64,000 nucleotides of DNA, taken from Anaerobacillus arseniciselenatis (GTDB taxonomy: Bacteria > Bacillota > Bacilli > Bacillales > Anaerobacillaceae). The notes beneath the pieces were generated by a model that saw nothing but the letters and a program-made list of their open reading frames with translations, was not told the origin of the DNA and searched no databases. The translations under genes and the position numbers were made by a program. Shown here piece after piece: positions 46,724-55,054 of this stretch. The DNA lies in NCBI RefSeq assembly GCF_001865995.1, contig NZ_MLQQ01000018.1:124001-188000 (forward strand), written 5' to 3'. The first letter of the stretch is position 1. Every line of letters begins with the position of its first letter.

Positions 46724-46997
46724 AAATAATTTCCCAGAAGGAACTTGGTTTATGGGGCTAATGTTGATGGATCCTCACTATAGAAGTAAAGGTTTAGGTG
46801 AAGGGCTGTTTTCGAGTTTTAAACAATGGATAGAAACTAACGATTTTTCTGAAATAAGACTAGGTGTATTAATAGAAAATCATCGAGCGCTAAAGTTTTG
46901 GAGGAAGTTAGGCTTTAAAGAGTTTAAAAGAGTCCCAGACTACGAAATTGGTAATAAGAAAACAACCGCTATAGCGATGAGAATTGATTTAAAATAA
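46719..46997 (+). pseudogene. GNAT acetyltransferase, 5'-truncated
   Basis: The frame opens only at 46719, inside the ArsR stop region, and reads IRNNFPEGTWFMGLMLMDPH... The C-terminal half of a GNAT domain is present: the acetyl-CoA loop HYRSKGLGEGLFSSF (R/Q-x-x-G-x-G/A type) and VLIENHRALKFWRKLGFKEFKR. The first 60-80 residues of the family are missing and no ribosome site precedes the internal ATG at 46752. I take it as a remnant of a deletion that joined it to the regulator gene. Confidence 0.7.
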
Positions 46998-47090
46998 GTT
47001 TAATACTAGAAGAAAATGTAAATAACTATACATTTTCTTCTAGTTTCCTATGGAGCAAAAAAAGCAATTATTGGTCAGCTTATCGTGCAA

Positions 47091-48314
47091 TTATTGTTTT
47101 ACAGTTCTTTTAACAAAACCGAGTGGGTTAAGGCCGAGCGTTTGTTTGAATACTAGCCCGGGACCACCTAGAGCGAATAAGTACTTTGCTTCGACGACTT
47201 GTTTCATTAATGCTGCGAATTTCCCTTTAATTACGAAATTACCTACTTTTCCTACCGCATAGTAGTCACTAATCGATGCTACTGAACCTTTATGATTATA
47301 TTCAAATTCTTTTAACTCTGTACCACGCATCGTTGCAACGATATTCTCGGCACAAACCGGGCCTTGTTGCATCGCAACTTGAGCAGTAGGAGGGAGTGCT
47401 GTTTTTTCATCGACCATAAAGTGTGCGTTGTCACCAATGCAATATACATCTTCTAAGTTTGGTATGCGTAAAAACTTATCGACTTTCATTTTTCCACGTA
47501 TAGTTTCTAAACCAGCTTCTTCAAATAGCTGATGCCCTCGTACTCCGCAAGACCAAATCAACGTTTTCGTTGCAATTTCACCAGAATCAACCTTTACATA
47601 ATTCTCTGTACATTCTAGTATTTTAGTAGAAGTCATCAATTTAACGCCCATCGTTTTAAAAAGCTCCGTCGTATATTTAACTGCGTCTAGGGCAAAGCCT
47701 GGAAGTAAATTTGGTGACGCTTCGATATTAATAATTTGCACTTTTTCATAAGGAACATCATGTTTTTCCGCTAGATTCTTTAAGTTCTCAACTAATTCAC
47801 CGACCATCTCAACACCAGTAAAGCCAGCACCTGCGACTGCAAACGTTAATCTAGCAGGGTCGTGATCTTCTTGGTACTTTGAAAATTGATTTTCAATATG
47901 GTGGTAAATCGCTTTAGAACTTCGGAAACTACGAATCTTAAAAGCGTGGTCTTCAATACCAGGGATACCAAATGTTTCAACTTGAAATCCGAGTGCGACA
48001 AGTAAATAATCATACTCAACAGTTTCATCATTTTCTAATAACACTTGCTTATCATCAAAATTTAACGAAGAAACCGTCGCTTTTTTAAAGTTTATTTTTT
48101 CGTTATTGATTAACTCTGCGATCGGTAATGCAATTTTATTATCTTGAGCAGTTCCAGCGCTCGTTTTGTGTAACTGAGTAGTAATGTAATGATAAGAATG
48201 TTTATTAATAAGCGTTACATCAGCTTCGCCTGATTTTAGTAGTTTTTCTAATTTTTTTGTCGTAATAATTCCACCGTACCCAGATCCTAAGACTACAATT
48301 TTTGGTTTGTTCAT
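47091..48314 (-). CDS. ndh: Type II NADH dehydrogenase (NDH-2)
   Basis: The 407-residue flavoprotein passes electrons from NADH to quinone without pumping protons. The FAD motif is VVLGSGYGGIITTKKL, the NAD motif is FAVAGAGFTGVEMVGEL, and VYCIGDNAHF with PPTAQVAMQQG is the quinone-proximal region. The amphipathic C-terminal end (LGLNPLGFVKRTVKQ) anchors it to the membrane. The ATG at 48314 has AGGAG 9 nt upstream; an ATG at 48323 would touch that site. Two Rex-like operators upstream suggest control by NADH/NAD+. Confidence 0.93.
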   Translation of the reverse strand: MNKPKIVVLGSGYGGIITTKKLEKLLKSGEADVTLINKHSYHYITTQLHKTSAGTAQDNKIALPIAELINNEKINFKKATVSSLNFDDKQVLLENDETVEYDYLLVALGFQVETFGIPGIEDHAFKIRSFRSSKAIYHHIENQFSKYQEDHDPARLTFAVAGAGFTGVEMVGELVENLKNLAEKHDVPYEKVQIINIEASPNLLPGFALDAVKYTTELFKTMGVKLMTSTKILECTENYVKVDSGEIATKTLIWSCGVRGHQLFEEAGLETIRGKMKVDKFLRIPNLEDVYCIGDNAHFMVDEKTALPPTAQVAMQQGPVCAENIVATMRGTELKEFEYNHKGSVASISDYYAVGKVGNFVIKGKFAALMKQVVEAKYLFALGGPGLVFKQTLGLNPLGFVKRTVKQ

Positions 48315-48341
48315 AATGATCATCTCCTAATATGTATAGTT

Positions 48342-48359
48342 ATGTGAATTAATTCACAT
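48342..48359. promoter_or_regulatory. Rex-like operator 1 upstream of ndh
   Basis: Perfect palindrome ATGTGAATTAATTCACAT, matching TGTGAA-N4-TTCACA of the Rex consensus, 28 nt before the ndh start. Confidence 0.65.
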
Positions 48360-48470
48360 GTAAACTGTTTTAAAAAGAGGGTTTAGCCCTCTTAAAAATT
48401 AAATTTCTGTTCACTTATAAAATAATAACAGTGCTACTAAAAAATGATGCTGCGCTCAAGGTTATGAAAC

Positions 48471-48488
48471 TTGTGATTAATTTCACAA
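48471..48488. promoter_or_regulatory. Rex-like operator 2 upstream of ndh
   Basis: TTGTGATTAATTTCACAA, an 18-bp palindrome of TTGTGA-N6-TCACAA form, about 157 nt upstream of the ndh start. Half-sites TTTCACAA also occur at 48528. Confidence 0.65.
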
Positions 48489-48590
48489 ACGGTAACATAG
48501 TTAATAGCTTACGACAAAGTGAAGGGTTTCACAATGTCTTTTTTACAAAAAAATGTGACAATTACGTGTCTTGAATAGAACTCGTTAAAT

Positions 48591-48706
48591 GAGTGAATTT
48601 CATAATTACCAAAAAAGAGTCACATCAAACAATATATAGTTGCAATGGTTTTGACGCATCTATATATTGATCGTAGTGGAGAAAATAACGAATTATGAAA
48701 TTCATT
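48591..48706 (-). repeat. Family A palindromic repeat, copy 9 (reverse orientation)
   Basis: GAGTGAATTTCATAATTACC to GAATTATGAAATTCATTG, with interior AGAGTCACATCAAACAATAT and CTATATATTGATCGTAG. It separates the ndh control region from the methyltransferase gene. The following 48707-48950 stretch is AT-rich promoter-type DNA without further named elements. Confidence 0.85.
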
Positions 48707-48965
48707 GAAATCAATAAATAAAAAATTTATCGGGAAAAAACATGATATCTCATAGTTGCCATTAGATCATCATTGTGAAATTGGTTACGTTATTTAGAAC
48801 GAAGTGGTATTATAAAAATGGACATTTTTAGCAATTTATTTAATCAGTAAAACAACTTGTCAGAAATGGTGAAAATCATTGAATTCACAAAAAGTTGCTG
48901 ATTATCTGTATTAATCTAGTTTTAAATATAAATGAAGATTTTGAATAGGGAAGGAGTAGCTTTAA

Positions 48966-49703
48966 TTGAACAGTAAAAAAATGATCGATATTAAACAAGG
49001 AATTCAAGCTAAATATGCAAAAATCTCGCAAACTGCCATCGGAAAGTTTAATTACAAAACTGGAAAAGAAGGAGCTCTTTCATTAGGTTATGACAAATCT
49101 ATTTTAGACTGTCTACCAGACGAAGCATTAAATAGTTTTTGTGGAGTCGGAAACCCATTCTCACTAGGTGAGATCAATGCCGGAGAAACGGTTTTGGACA
49201 TTGGTTGTGGCGCAGGAGTTGACCTTCTCGTCGCAAGTACTATGGTGGGGGATGATGGGCTAGTTTGCGGTATTGATATCACGCCTGAAATGGTCGATAA
49301 AGCGAACACAAATTTTAAAAACAGTGCTAGTTCAAATGGAGAAGTCATTGTTGCCAGTTCAGAAAAAATTCCATATAATGACGAAACCTTTGGTGTCATC
49401 ACCTCCAACGGTGTATTAAACCTTTCTCCATTAAAACAGCAATCTTTTGAAGAAATTTATCGTGTTTTAAAACCAGGGGGAACACTTCAATTTGCCGACA
49501 TTGTCCTTCAAGAAAGTATTCCTTTAGAGATGACCAAAAATGTAGAAGCATGGTCGAACTGAATTGGTGGAGCGATCCCAGTTAGGGATCTTGTACAATT
49601 GTTACAAAACACAGGTTTTTCTGACGTAGAACACGTCAGTGACACAGGAGTTACAACATCTAAGTATACGAAAGGAGCACTATTTAGGGCGGTGAAAAAG
49701 TAG
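48966..49703 (+). CDS. Candidate selenoprotein: ArsM-like SAM-dependent methyltransferase with in-frame TGA (Sec199)
   Basis: The TTG start lies 9 nt after AAGGAG. The product has 245 residues if TGA at 49560 is read as selenocysteine 199; otherwise it stops at 198. Motif I is V76-L-D-I-G-C-G-A-G, then GIDITPEMVDKA, SNGVLNLSPLKQQSFEEIYRV (split) and LKPGGTLQFADIV. ArsM-like relatives have W-S/A-x-C-I/V-x-G-A at the TGA position. After it the frame continues with IGGAIPVRDLVQLLQNTGF and SDVEHVSDTG to TAG. C49, C59 and Sec199 could form the thiol/selenol site. The hairpin at 49574-49590 fits a bacterial SECIS. A simple nonsense mutation is the alternative. Confidence 0.8.
49560..49590 (+). promoter_or_regulatory. 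Candidate bacterial SECIS element with Sec codon
   Basis: TGA at 49560-49562 is followed by 11 nt and the perfect hairpin GATCCC-AGTTA-GGGATC (49574-49590). The loop starts 17 nt after the TGA, has G at its second position and contains GT, as in E. coli fdhF. These are the published general features of bacterial SECIS (loop 16-37 nt away, G in first two loop bases). Confidence 0.72.
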
Positions 49704-49838
49704 TTAAGTGTTGAGGGTTAAATAGAATACGTTCATCATTTTAGGGGATTTTTTGAACAGCCTGGGTAAAAGCTTCACCTGTTGTGACTTTAGTTTATTT
49801 TCCCTGAAACATTTTATTATTTCTGACGTATGTATATT

Positions 49839-49956
49839 AATGAAGTTCATAATTCGATATTTTCGCCATCAAGTAACTAAATGTAGTTGCGTTAAATCGC
49901 TCGCAACTACATTTAGTTTTATATAGCTCATTTTAGGTAATTATGAAATTCACTCA
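49839..49956 (+). repeat. Family A palindromic repeat, copy 10
   Basis: AATGAAGTTCATAATTCG to TTATGAAATTCACTCA; interior AACTAAATGTAGTTGCG and CGCAACTACATTTAGTTT form a perfect inner stem. It ends about 25 nt before the ribosome site of the TraB-type gene. Confidence 0.85.
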
Positions 49957-49992
49957 TATATGTGGTAAAAATACATAAATCAGGAGGGCGAC

Positions 49993-50919
49993 ATGCTCAA
50001 AAACTATTTAACTATGTTAGGCTTAGTTTTCGTACTATTTATTAGTTTATTAGGGTGTACAGAAAAAACAGACCAACAGCCTGCTAATGGGGCTAAAGGC
50101 GTTTTTTATGAAGTAGAAAGTGATGATAGTAAAGTTTATTTATTAGGTTCAGTCCATGTTGGCAATTCCGATATGTACCCCCTACATGGGGTGATTGAAG
50201 AGGCTTATTCAAACTCAGATTATCTAGCTGTTGAAGTGGACATTAATAATCTTAACCCTATAGAGATGATGCAGTTTATATCTGAAGAAGGGGTGTACCA
50301 AGATGGTTCTACGTTAAAAGATCATATAGAAAGTGATTTATATGAGGAACTCATTACGTTACTAATTAAAAACGGAATGCCAGAAGAAGAAATTGTTATG
50401 TTTAAACCGTGGTTAATTGCTGATATGGTAGAAAGCATTTTAATTGAGCAATATGGTTATTCATTTGATTTGGGAATTGACCAATATTTTTTAACGAAAG
50501 CAGCAGAGGACAATAAAGAGATTATTAGTTTAGAAACCCTTGAAGATCAATTAAGTTTATTTACGATATTAAGTGCAGAATCCCAAGAGGAGTCGTTACG
50601 ATCTACTTTGTTTGAACAAGAGGAAAATAAAGAAATGCTTGAAAACCTTGTTGTACAATGGATCGAAGGCGACATTGAAAGTTTATCGGAGTTACGTGAA
50701 ATTGATGATGATGAGCCTGCCGATCTCCTAGACTTTCACTATGCATTAACAGACGAACGCGACAAAGAAATGGCAGAGAAAATTGATCAATTTTTACGTA
50801 GCCAAAACGGGGAAACATATTTCGTCGTCGTTGGTGCACTACATTTAGTAGGTGAAAATAGCATAGTTGACCTTTTGAGATCGAAAGGTTATGAAGTAAA
50901 CGAAGTTTTCGCAGATTAA
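49993..50919 (+). CDS. TraB/GumN family lipoprotein
   Basis: The 308-residue protein has a lipoprotein signal (residues 1-22, lipobox ISLLGC22). The TraB/GumN (TIKI-like, ChaN/EreA-related) signatures are VYLLGSVHVGNSDMYPL near the N terminus and FVVVGALHLVGENSIVDLLR near the C terminus; each carries a conserved histidine after a G-S/A pair. The family includes metalloproteases, but the bacterial role is unclear. It is placed on the outer face of the membrane. AGGAGGG precedes the ATG. A perfect-arm hairpin follows the gene. Confidence 0.88.
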   Translation: MLKNYLTMLGLVFVLFISLLGCTEKTDQQPANGAKGVFYEVESDDSKVYLLGSVHVGNSDMYPLHGVIEEAYSNSDYLAVEVDINNLNPIEMMQFISEEGVYQDGSTLKDHIESDLYEELITLLIKNGMPEEEIVMFKPWLIADMVESILIEQYGYSFDLGIDQYFLTKAAEDNKEIISLETLEDQLSLFTILSAESQEESLRSTLFEQEENKEMLENLVVQWIEGDIESLSELREIDDDEPADLLDFHYALTDERDKEMAEKIDQFLRSQNGETYFVVVGALHLVGENSIVDLLRSKGYEVNEVFAD

Positions 50920-50971
50920 TTTCCGCTCTCAATAAAATAGAAGTGGCAAACGAGCACAACCACCCATACTA

Positions 50972-51016
50972 AACAACGTTACGATCAATTGAGGGCGCTG
51001 ATCGTAACGTTGTTTC
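50972..51016. terminator. Terminator with perfect 16-bp arms
   Basis: AACAACGTTACGATCA and TGATCGTAACGTTGTT pair around ATTGAGGGCGC. It lies between convergent genes. Confidence 0.8.
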
Positions 51017-51125
51017 ATCTATAAAAAAAGTCATCATGACGAATCGCCATCACCATCTAATTTATAAAAAACAGAGTATCTTTCCAACATTCAATCTTTC
51101 TAACTTTCCGCTGTCCAACTTTCTA

Positions 51126-51187
51126 CAAACCAACAAACCAACAAACCAACAAACCAACTAACCAACTAACCAACTAACCAGCCAACC
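51126..51187. repeat. (AAACCAAC / TAACCAAC)n simple repeat
   Basis: About seven 8-base units (AACCAACA then AACCAACT). Similar CCAAC-rich DNA is near family B copies at 2782, 7905 and 23119. Just upstream (51028-51062) lies the family B flank sequence GTCATCATGACG ... CACCATCTAAT without a B core. Confidence 0.7.
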
Positions 51188-51193
51188 TATTTA

Positions 51194-51949
51194 TTATTTA
51201 AAATCATTTTTCGGGATCAATAAAACACCTTCGACACGGCCGCGGTAAAATCTTTGGCTTTTCTTTTCGGCGACAGAAAATATAATTTCATAAGACGTTT
51301 CATTTATGCGTAAAACTTCATTTGTAACATTGAACAAATTTCCGTTTTCAAAAAGATATAAATGGGCGTGATGACCATACAATTCATTCAAGAATTTAAT
51401 ATTATTATTTCTATCATTGATAGGCTGCGAACTTAAAGCAACTCTTGCCCCCTTTTGATAAACATTCGTTATTTGTGCGGTATATTTATCTCCTTTAGGT
51501 AGATTGCTGATCATCGTTTGCCAAGGTGTATTTTCGATCTTCTTAAGCGCATCGAAAACAGAGCCCCACTGAGTTTCTTTTTCAGATACTTCATCAATTT
51601 TTTCTACACTTAATTTTCCTTTATCTTTCGTAGCTCGATAGATTTCATAAAAACTATTTTCATTTAATATCGCCATTTCCCAATAAAAATGTTGAATGGT
51701 TCCGTCTCGTAAAAAGTCAATTCTTAATGGGCCAGCCCAATGAGTTACATAATATAAATGGTGGTCGTTTTCTATATTAAGTTGTTTTAAAAGCTCTTCC
51801 GTGATCTCACGGGCGTTAAACTGTTTAATTTGGTTGTCCATTTTTATTGTAAAAGAAGGGGTAGAATTAGATACATTTAAATATACAATCGTAGTCATTG
51901 TTCCGAAGAGTAACATTATAAAAATTAATAAATATCTTTTTTGCCCCAT
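51194..51949 (-). CDS. Membrane-anchored protein of unknown function
   Basis: The protein has about 251 residues: a short basic start, one membrane segment (about 5-24) and an extracytoplasmic alpha/beta region (YYVTHWAGPLRIDFLRDGTI, GHHAHLYLFENGNLFNVTNE). I do not recognise the family; it superficially resembles YycH/YycI-type regulatory proteins but lacks their context. The ATG at 51949 is chosen over a GTG at 51955; the ribosome site is weak. Confidence 0.65.
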   Translation of the reverse strand: MGQKRYLLIFIMLLFGTMTTIVYLNVSNSTPSFTIKMDNQIKQFNAREITEELLKQLNIENDHHLYYVTHWAGPLRIDFLRDGTIQHFYWEMAILNENSFYEIYRATKDKGKLSVEKIDEVSEKETQWGSVFDALKKIENTPWQTMISNLPKGDKYTAQITNVYQKGARVALSSQPINDRNNNIKFLNELYGHHAHLYLFENGNLFNVTNEVLRINETSYEIIFSVAEKKSQRFYRGRVEGVLLIPKNDFK

Positions 51950-52086
51950 AAACACACGACCTTAGTAAAATTTTAGTTTACGATTCCACTATATGATTCT
52001 CTTATCAGAAAAATGTTTTTTAACCATAAATAGTGAGGATATGTAATCCGTCTGATAAAATATAGAAAAAGACAAGGGGCGATACG

Positions 52087-52731
52087 ATGACAACATATCA
52101 ATTGAACTCCATCAATATCGGAACACCAATGACGATGATTCATGAAGGAAAAGAAATTAAAACGAGCCTTTTTAAAAAACCAGTTCATGAAGCACTTTTC
52201 TTACATAAAGATCATTTTCAAGGAGATGAACAAGCTGATTTAATCAATCATGGTGGAGAAGATAAAGCCGTATGTGTTTATCCGTTTGAGCACTATGCTC
52301 ATTGGGAAAAGGTTTTAAATACAAAGCTAGAATACGGTGCATTTGGTGAAAATCTGACCATCAGCGGTATGGTTGAACTTGACGTTTGTTTAGGCGATAC
52401 GTTTCAAATTGGTGAAGCGATCGTCCAAATAAGTCAACCAAGAATGCCTTGCTATAAACTAGCTGTACGTTACAACGCTCCCCAATTACCGCATTTAGTG
52501 CAAAATACTGGGTACACAGGGTTTTATTTTCGCGTTTTAAAAGAAGGGACCATTGAAAGGAATTCAACGATTGAATTACTTGAAAAACATTCACAAAAAA
52601 TTTCAATCAATGACGTAAATCACTTCATGTACCACGACAAAGACAACTTAAAAGCGATCGAGAAAATCCTTGAAGTGGAAGCCCTTTCTAGCAGTTGGCG
52701 GAAAATGTTCCTTAAAAGATTAGAAGAGTAG
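52087..52731 (+). CDS. MOSC domain protein (YiiM/YflK type)
   Basis: The 214-residue protein has a MOSC domain (about 45-165) with INHGGEDKAVCVYP, GAFGENLTISG and the Cys motif QPRMPC122YKL, plus the C-terminal helical YiiM-type domain (SINDVNHFMYHDKDN). YiiM relatives use the molybdenum cofactor to reduce N-hydroxylated bases and need it bound at the Cys. It therefore depends on the MoaA pathway (1248). The ATG follows AAGGGGCG. A family A repeat follows the stop. Confidence 0.92.
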   Translation: MTTYQLNSINIGTPMTMIHEGKEIKTSLFKKPVHEALFLHKDHFQGDEQADLINHGGEDKAVCVYPFEHYAHWEKVLNTKLEYGAFGENLTISGMVELDVCLGDTFQIGEAIVQISQPRMPCYKLAVRYNAPQLPHLVQNTGYTGFYFRVLKEGTIERNSTIELLEKHSQKISINDVNHFMYHDKDNLKAIEKILEVEALSSSWRKMFLKRLEE

Positions 52732-52826
52732 GGAGAAAAGTTGGTAGAAATTTATAAAAGGTATCGCTCGAGAGTGGGCTCTCATGCTGTTTTGTGAAAC
52801 GAATATTATTTTATTTCTTCTGTAAT

Positions 52827-52944
52827 AATGAATTTCATAATTCATTATTTTCGTCACTAAGATCAATATATAGTTGCACCAAAACATTTTGCAAATATAT
52901 ATTGTTTGATGTGACTCTTTTTTGGTGATTATGAAATTCACTCA
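52827..52944 (+). repeat. Family A palindromic repeat, copy 11 (best palindrome)
   Basis: AATGAATTTCATAATTCA to ATTATGAAATTCACTCA. Interior arms GTCACTAAGATCAATATATA and TATATATTGTTTGATGTGAC pair over their length. Confidence 0.9.
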
Positions 52945-52976
52945 TAAGAATGGAATATATATATAATTTTAAAAAT

Positions 52977-53013
52977 AAACTTCTCTAGAACTATTTTACT
53001 AGGGAGGTTTTTG
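52977..53013 (+). promoter_or_regulatory. Hairpin covering the Shine-Dalgarno of the second capA-type gene
   Basis: AAACTTCTCTAG pairs with CTAGGGAGGTTT (G-U pairs included) and is followed by a T-run, 3 nt before the ATG region. The GGGAGG ribosome site lies in the 3' arm, so the structure can block initiation or terminate transcription. Confidence 0.45.
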
Positions 53014-53015
53014 TT

Positions 53016-54194
53016 ATGAATTTTTTTAAGAAAAGTATTCTCACCGTCATTCTTTTTTTGTTATTGGGGACGAGTTTCAGTTTTGCTGAAGAAGCAATTT
53101 ACATAGATAATAGTCCTTTTGTTGGAGGAAAAACGTACGGAGCAAGTGAACCTAATAATCAGGAACAAGTTAATTTTTTAACCAAAATAAGAAAAGGACG
53201 GCAAATGGTTGCGTTACACGTAGAGGAAGTGTTTGCGGGGAAATTTGTTGAACCTGAAGTAGTTTCGATTACCATCAGTGCTGCAGGAGATGTGACGTTA
53301 GGTGGAGATGACCGCTATGGCTACGAAGGTAGCTTCAATCAGGAAGCGAAAAGAGAAGGGCTTGGTCATTTTGTGGAAAACATTAAAGATCTTTTTTCAA
53401 AAGATGATTTAACGATGGTGAATTTAGAAGGTGCGTTAACGAACGCAACTGCGAGAAAAGATAAGCAGTTTACGTTTAGAGGAGATCCTTCTTATACTGA
53501 AATTTTAACTAATGGAAATATCGATGTCGTGAATTTAGCAAATAACCATACGTTAGATTTTTTTCAGAAAGGGTATGAAGATACGATCAACCATTTAAAA
53601 GATGCAGGTGTGGGCTATTTTGGATTTGAAAACCATTTAATGACCGAAATTAAAGAAGTGAAAATTGGGTTGCTGGGGTATACAGGATGGTACGATTCTA
53701 CGACATTAAGGAATCAAATAAAAAAAGATATTGATAATCTGAGAGAAGAAGGCGCAAAAATCGTTATCGTTAATTTTCATTGGGGCCAAGAAAGAAGCTA
53801 CGTTCCCAATCAAACTCAAAAGTCTCTAGGTAGATATACGATTGATAGTGGGGCAGATTTAGTTGTCGGCCATCGCCCTCACGTTATTCAAGGAATTGAA
53901 GAATATAACGGGAAATTTATTGTATACAGCCTGGCGAACTTTATGTTCGGTGGAAATCGCAATCCATCAGATAAGGATACATTTGTTTTTCAACAAACGT
54001 TTCATCTTATCGATGGTGAGTTGACGGATGAAAAAGAGGTCAAAGTGATACCGTTTAGCGTTTCGTCAGTAAGTCATCGAAATAACTTCCAACCAACGCC
54101 GTTAATTGGCGATGAAGCTAAAAGAGTACGGCAAAAAATCATAGATCTATCACTTGATCTTAACGAGACGAATTGGGTACAGTATGAGAAATGA
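53016..54194 (+). CDS. CapA family protein, secreted (paralogue 2)
   Basis: The 392-residue protein has a signal peptide (about residues 1-24, cleavage near SFAEE). The CapA domain has the full set of metallophosphatase-like motifs: SAAGDVTLGGDDRYG, VNLEGALTN, NLANNHTLDFFQKG, NFHWGQE, VVGHRPHVIQGIE and YSLANFMFGG. These match better than in paralogue 1 (5639), where the first motif is degenerate. No poly-gamma-glutamate synthase genes are adjacent, so its substrate is unknown. Confidence 0.87.
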   Translation: MNFFKKSILTVILFLLLGTSFSFAEEAIYIDNSPFVGGKTYGASEPNNQEQVNFLTKIRKGRQMVALHVEEVFAGKFVEPEVVSITISAAGDVTLGGDDRYGYEGSFNQEAKREGLGHFVENIKDLFSKDDLTMVNLEGALTNATARKDKQFTFRGDPSYTEILTNGNIDVVNLANNHTLDFFQKGYEDTINHLKDAGVGYFGFENHLMTEIKEVKIGLLGYTGWYDSTTLRNQIKKDIDNLREEGAKIVIVNFHWGQERSYVPNQTQKSLGRYTIDSGADLVVGHRPHVIQGIEEYNGKFIVYSLANFMFGGNRNPSDKDTFVFQQTFHLIDGELTDEKEVKVIPFSVSSVSHRNNFQPTPLIGDEAKRVRQKIIDLSLDLNETNWVQYEK

Positions 54195-54278
54195 TGAGTG
54201 GAAATTTCGTTAGGTGCTAATACTTGCGATACCCATCCAATGTAAAATATTTGTTAATCAACAATGGAGGGTGCGATT

Positions 54279-54554
54279 ATGAGTAGGAAAACTTGGATCA
54301 TCGGGAATGTTTTTATAGGTGTTGGGTCAATCATTTCTTTTTTATATATTTTGTTTGGCTTGTTTTGGTCTCATCCGCAATTAATGCCGTGGTATCTCGG
54401 ATTAGTCATACTTATATTTGTTACCTTTAATTACTTCGCTATCAAACAACATAAACTCATTGTTTGGGGAGCAGCGCTACTAATCATGTTCGCTTCAGCA
54501 CTCACAGCTTATCTATTTCACGGTATATTTGTTTTAAATGTTCTCCGGTTTTAA
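54279..54554 (+). CDS. Small integral membrane protein
   Basis: The 91-residue protein has three hydrophobic segments (about 8-28, 37-54, 62-85) and no recognised family. The ATG at 54279 is 7 nt after GGAGGG; an earlier in-frame ATG at 54264 overlaps that site. Confidence 0.65.
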   Translation: MSRKTWIIGNVFIGVGSIISFLYILFGLFWSHPQLMPWYLGLVILIFVTFNYFAIKQHKLIVWGAALLIMFASALTAYLFHGIFVLNVLRF

Positions 54555-54647
54555 TAATAGGCAGGGTTTCTATTTAGTTCCGCATAGTACAATCAGCCTT
54601 TTTCATAAGATGGAATTATCACGGAATGATGGAAGGGAGATGTTTTT

Positions 54648-54830
54648 TTGAGTAATTATCAAAATCCACACCACCATGCTGATAATTCAGTACAGATGTA
54701 TACGTATGTTGATCCTTATGTATTTCAAACGCTTCAAAAGTATATCAAATGACAGATCACCCGACAGCACAAAGGGTGATTGGATATCTTCTAGTTCGTG
54801 GTGGTGTACTTATGAGGTCTGCAGGGCTAT
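54648..54830 (+). pseudogene. Gene remnants: YuzF/DUF2642-like N terminus joined to a manganese-catalase-like fragment
   Basis: A TTG start behind AAGGGAG opens MSNYQNPHHHADNSVQMYTY, then VDPYVFQTLQK, like YuzF/DUF2642 proteins, but stops at 54749. One base off frame the sequence goes on VYQMTDHPTAQRVIGYLLVR, GGVLMRSAGL and stops. This recalls a manganese-catalase segment (MTD-P-A-...-YLLVRGGVH). Both assignments are from memory of the families. Either two decayed genes or a frameshifted fusion. Confidence 0.4.
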
Positions 54831-54909
54831 AATCGAATTAAACAAAACGCCACATTTCCGTCAAAATTTTAAACCCCAACAATCCTACAATATGTTATGA
54901 TAATTTTAA

Positions 54910-55005
54910 TATAATACATTTGGCCGGAGAATAGGAGAAAGCCATAAAAACTCATGGGATATTTTTGTATCCTTATGGGTTTTTATGGCTTTTTCTGTTT
55001 TCTCT
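54910..55005 (+). promoter_or_regulatory. glpABC leader: -10 element and terminator hairpin (probable GlpP-type antitermination)
   Basis: TATAAT at 54910 is followed by GAGAATAGGAGAAAGCC, then a hairpin (GCCATAAAAACTCAT with TTATGGGTTTTTATGGC) and TTTTTCTGTTTTCT, all before the glpA ribosome site. B. subtilis glp operons have leader terminators relieved by GlpP with glycerol 3-phosphate. The layout here is the same; glpP is not in the window. Confidence 0.6.
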
Positions 55006-55054
55006 CATTCCCATATATTACCAATGAGTTTATTAGCTAAGAGGAGGAGAACTA

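Noticed and set aside
49560-49562. TGA in the methyltransferase as a plain nonsense mutation (pseudogene)
   Set aside because: Kept only as the alternative: the TGA falls exactly on the family Cys, the downstream frame is intact to its end, and a SECIS-like hairpin is correctly spaced.
54676-54900. 74-codon ORF before glpA
   Set aside because: It is an out-of-frame reading of the decayed DUF2642/catalase-like sequence; tryptophan/serine runs and no ribosome site.
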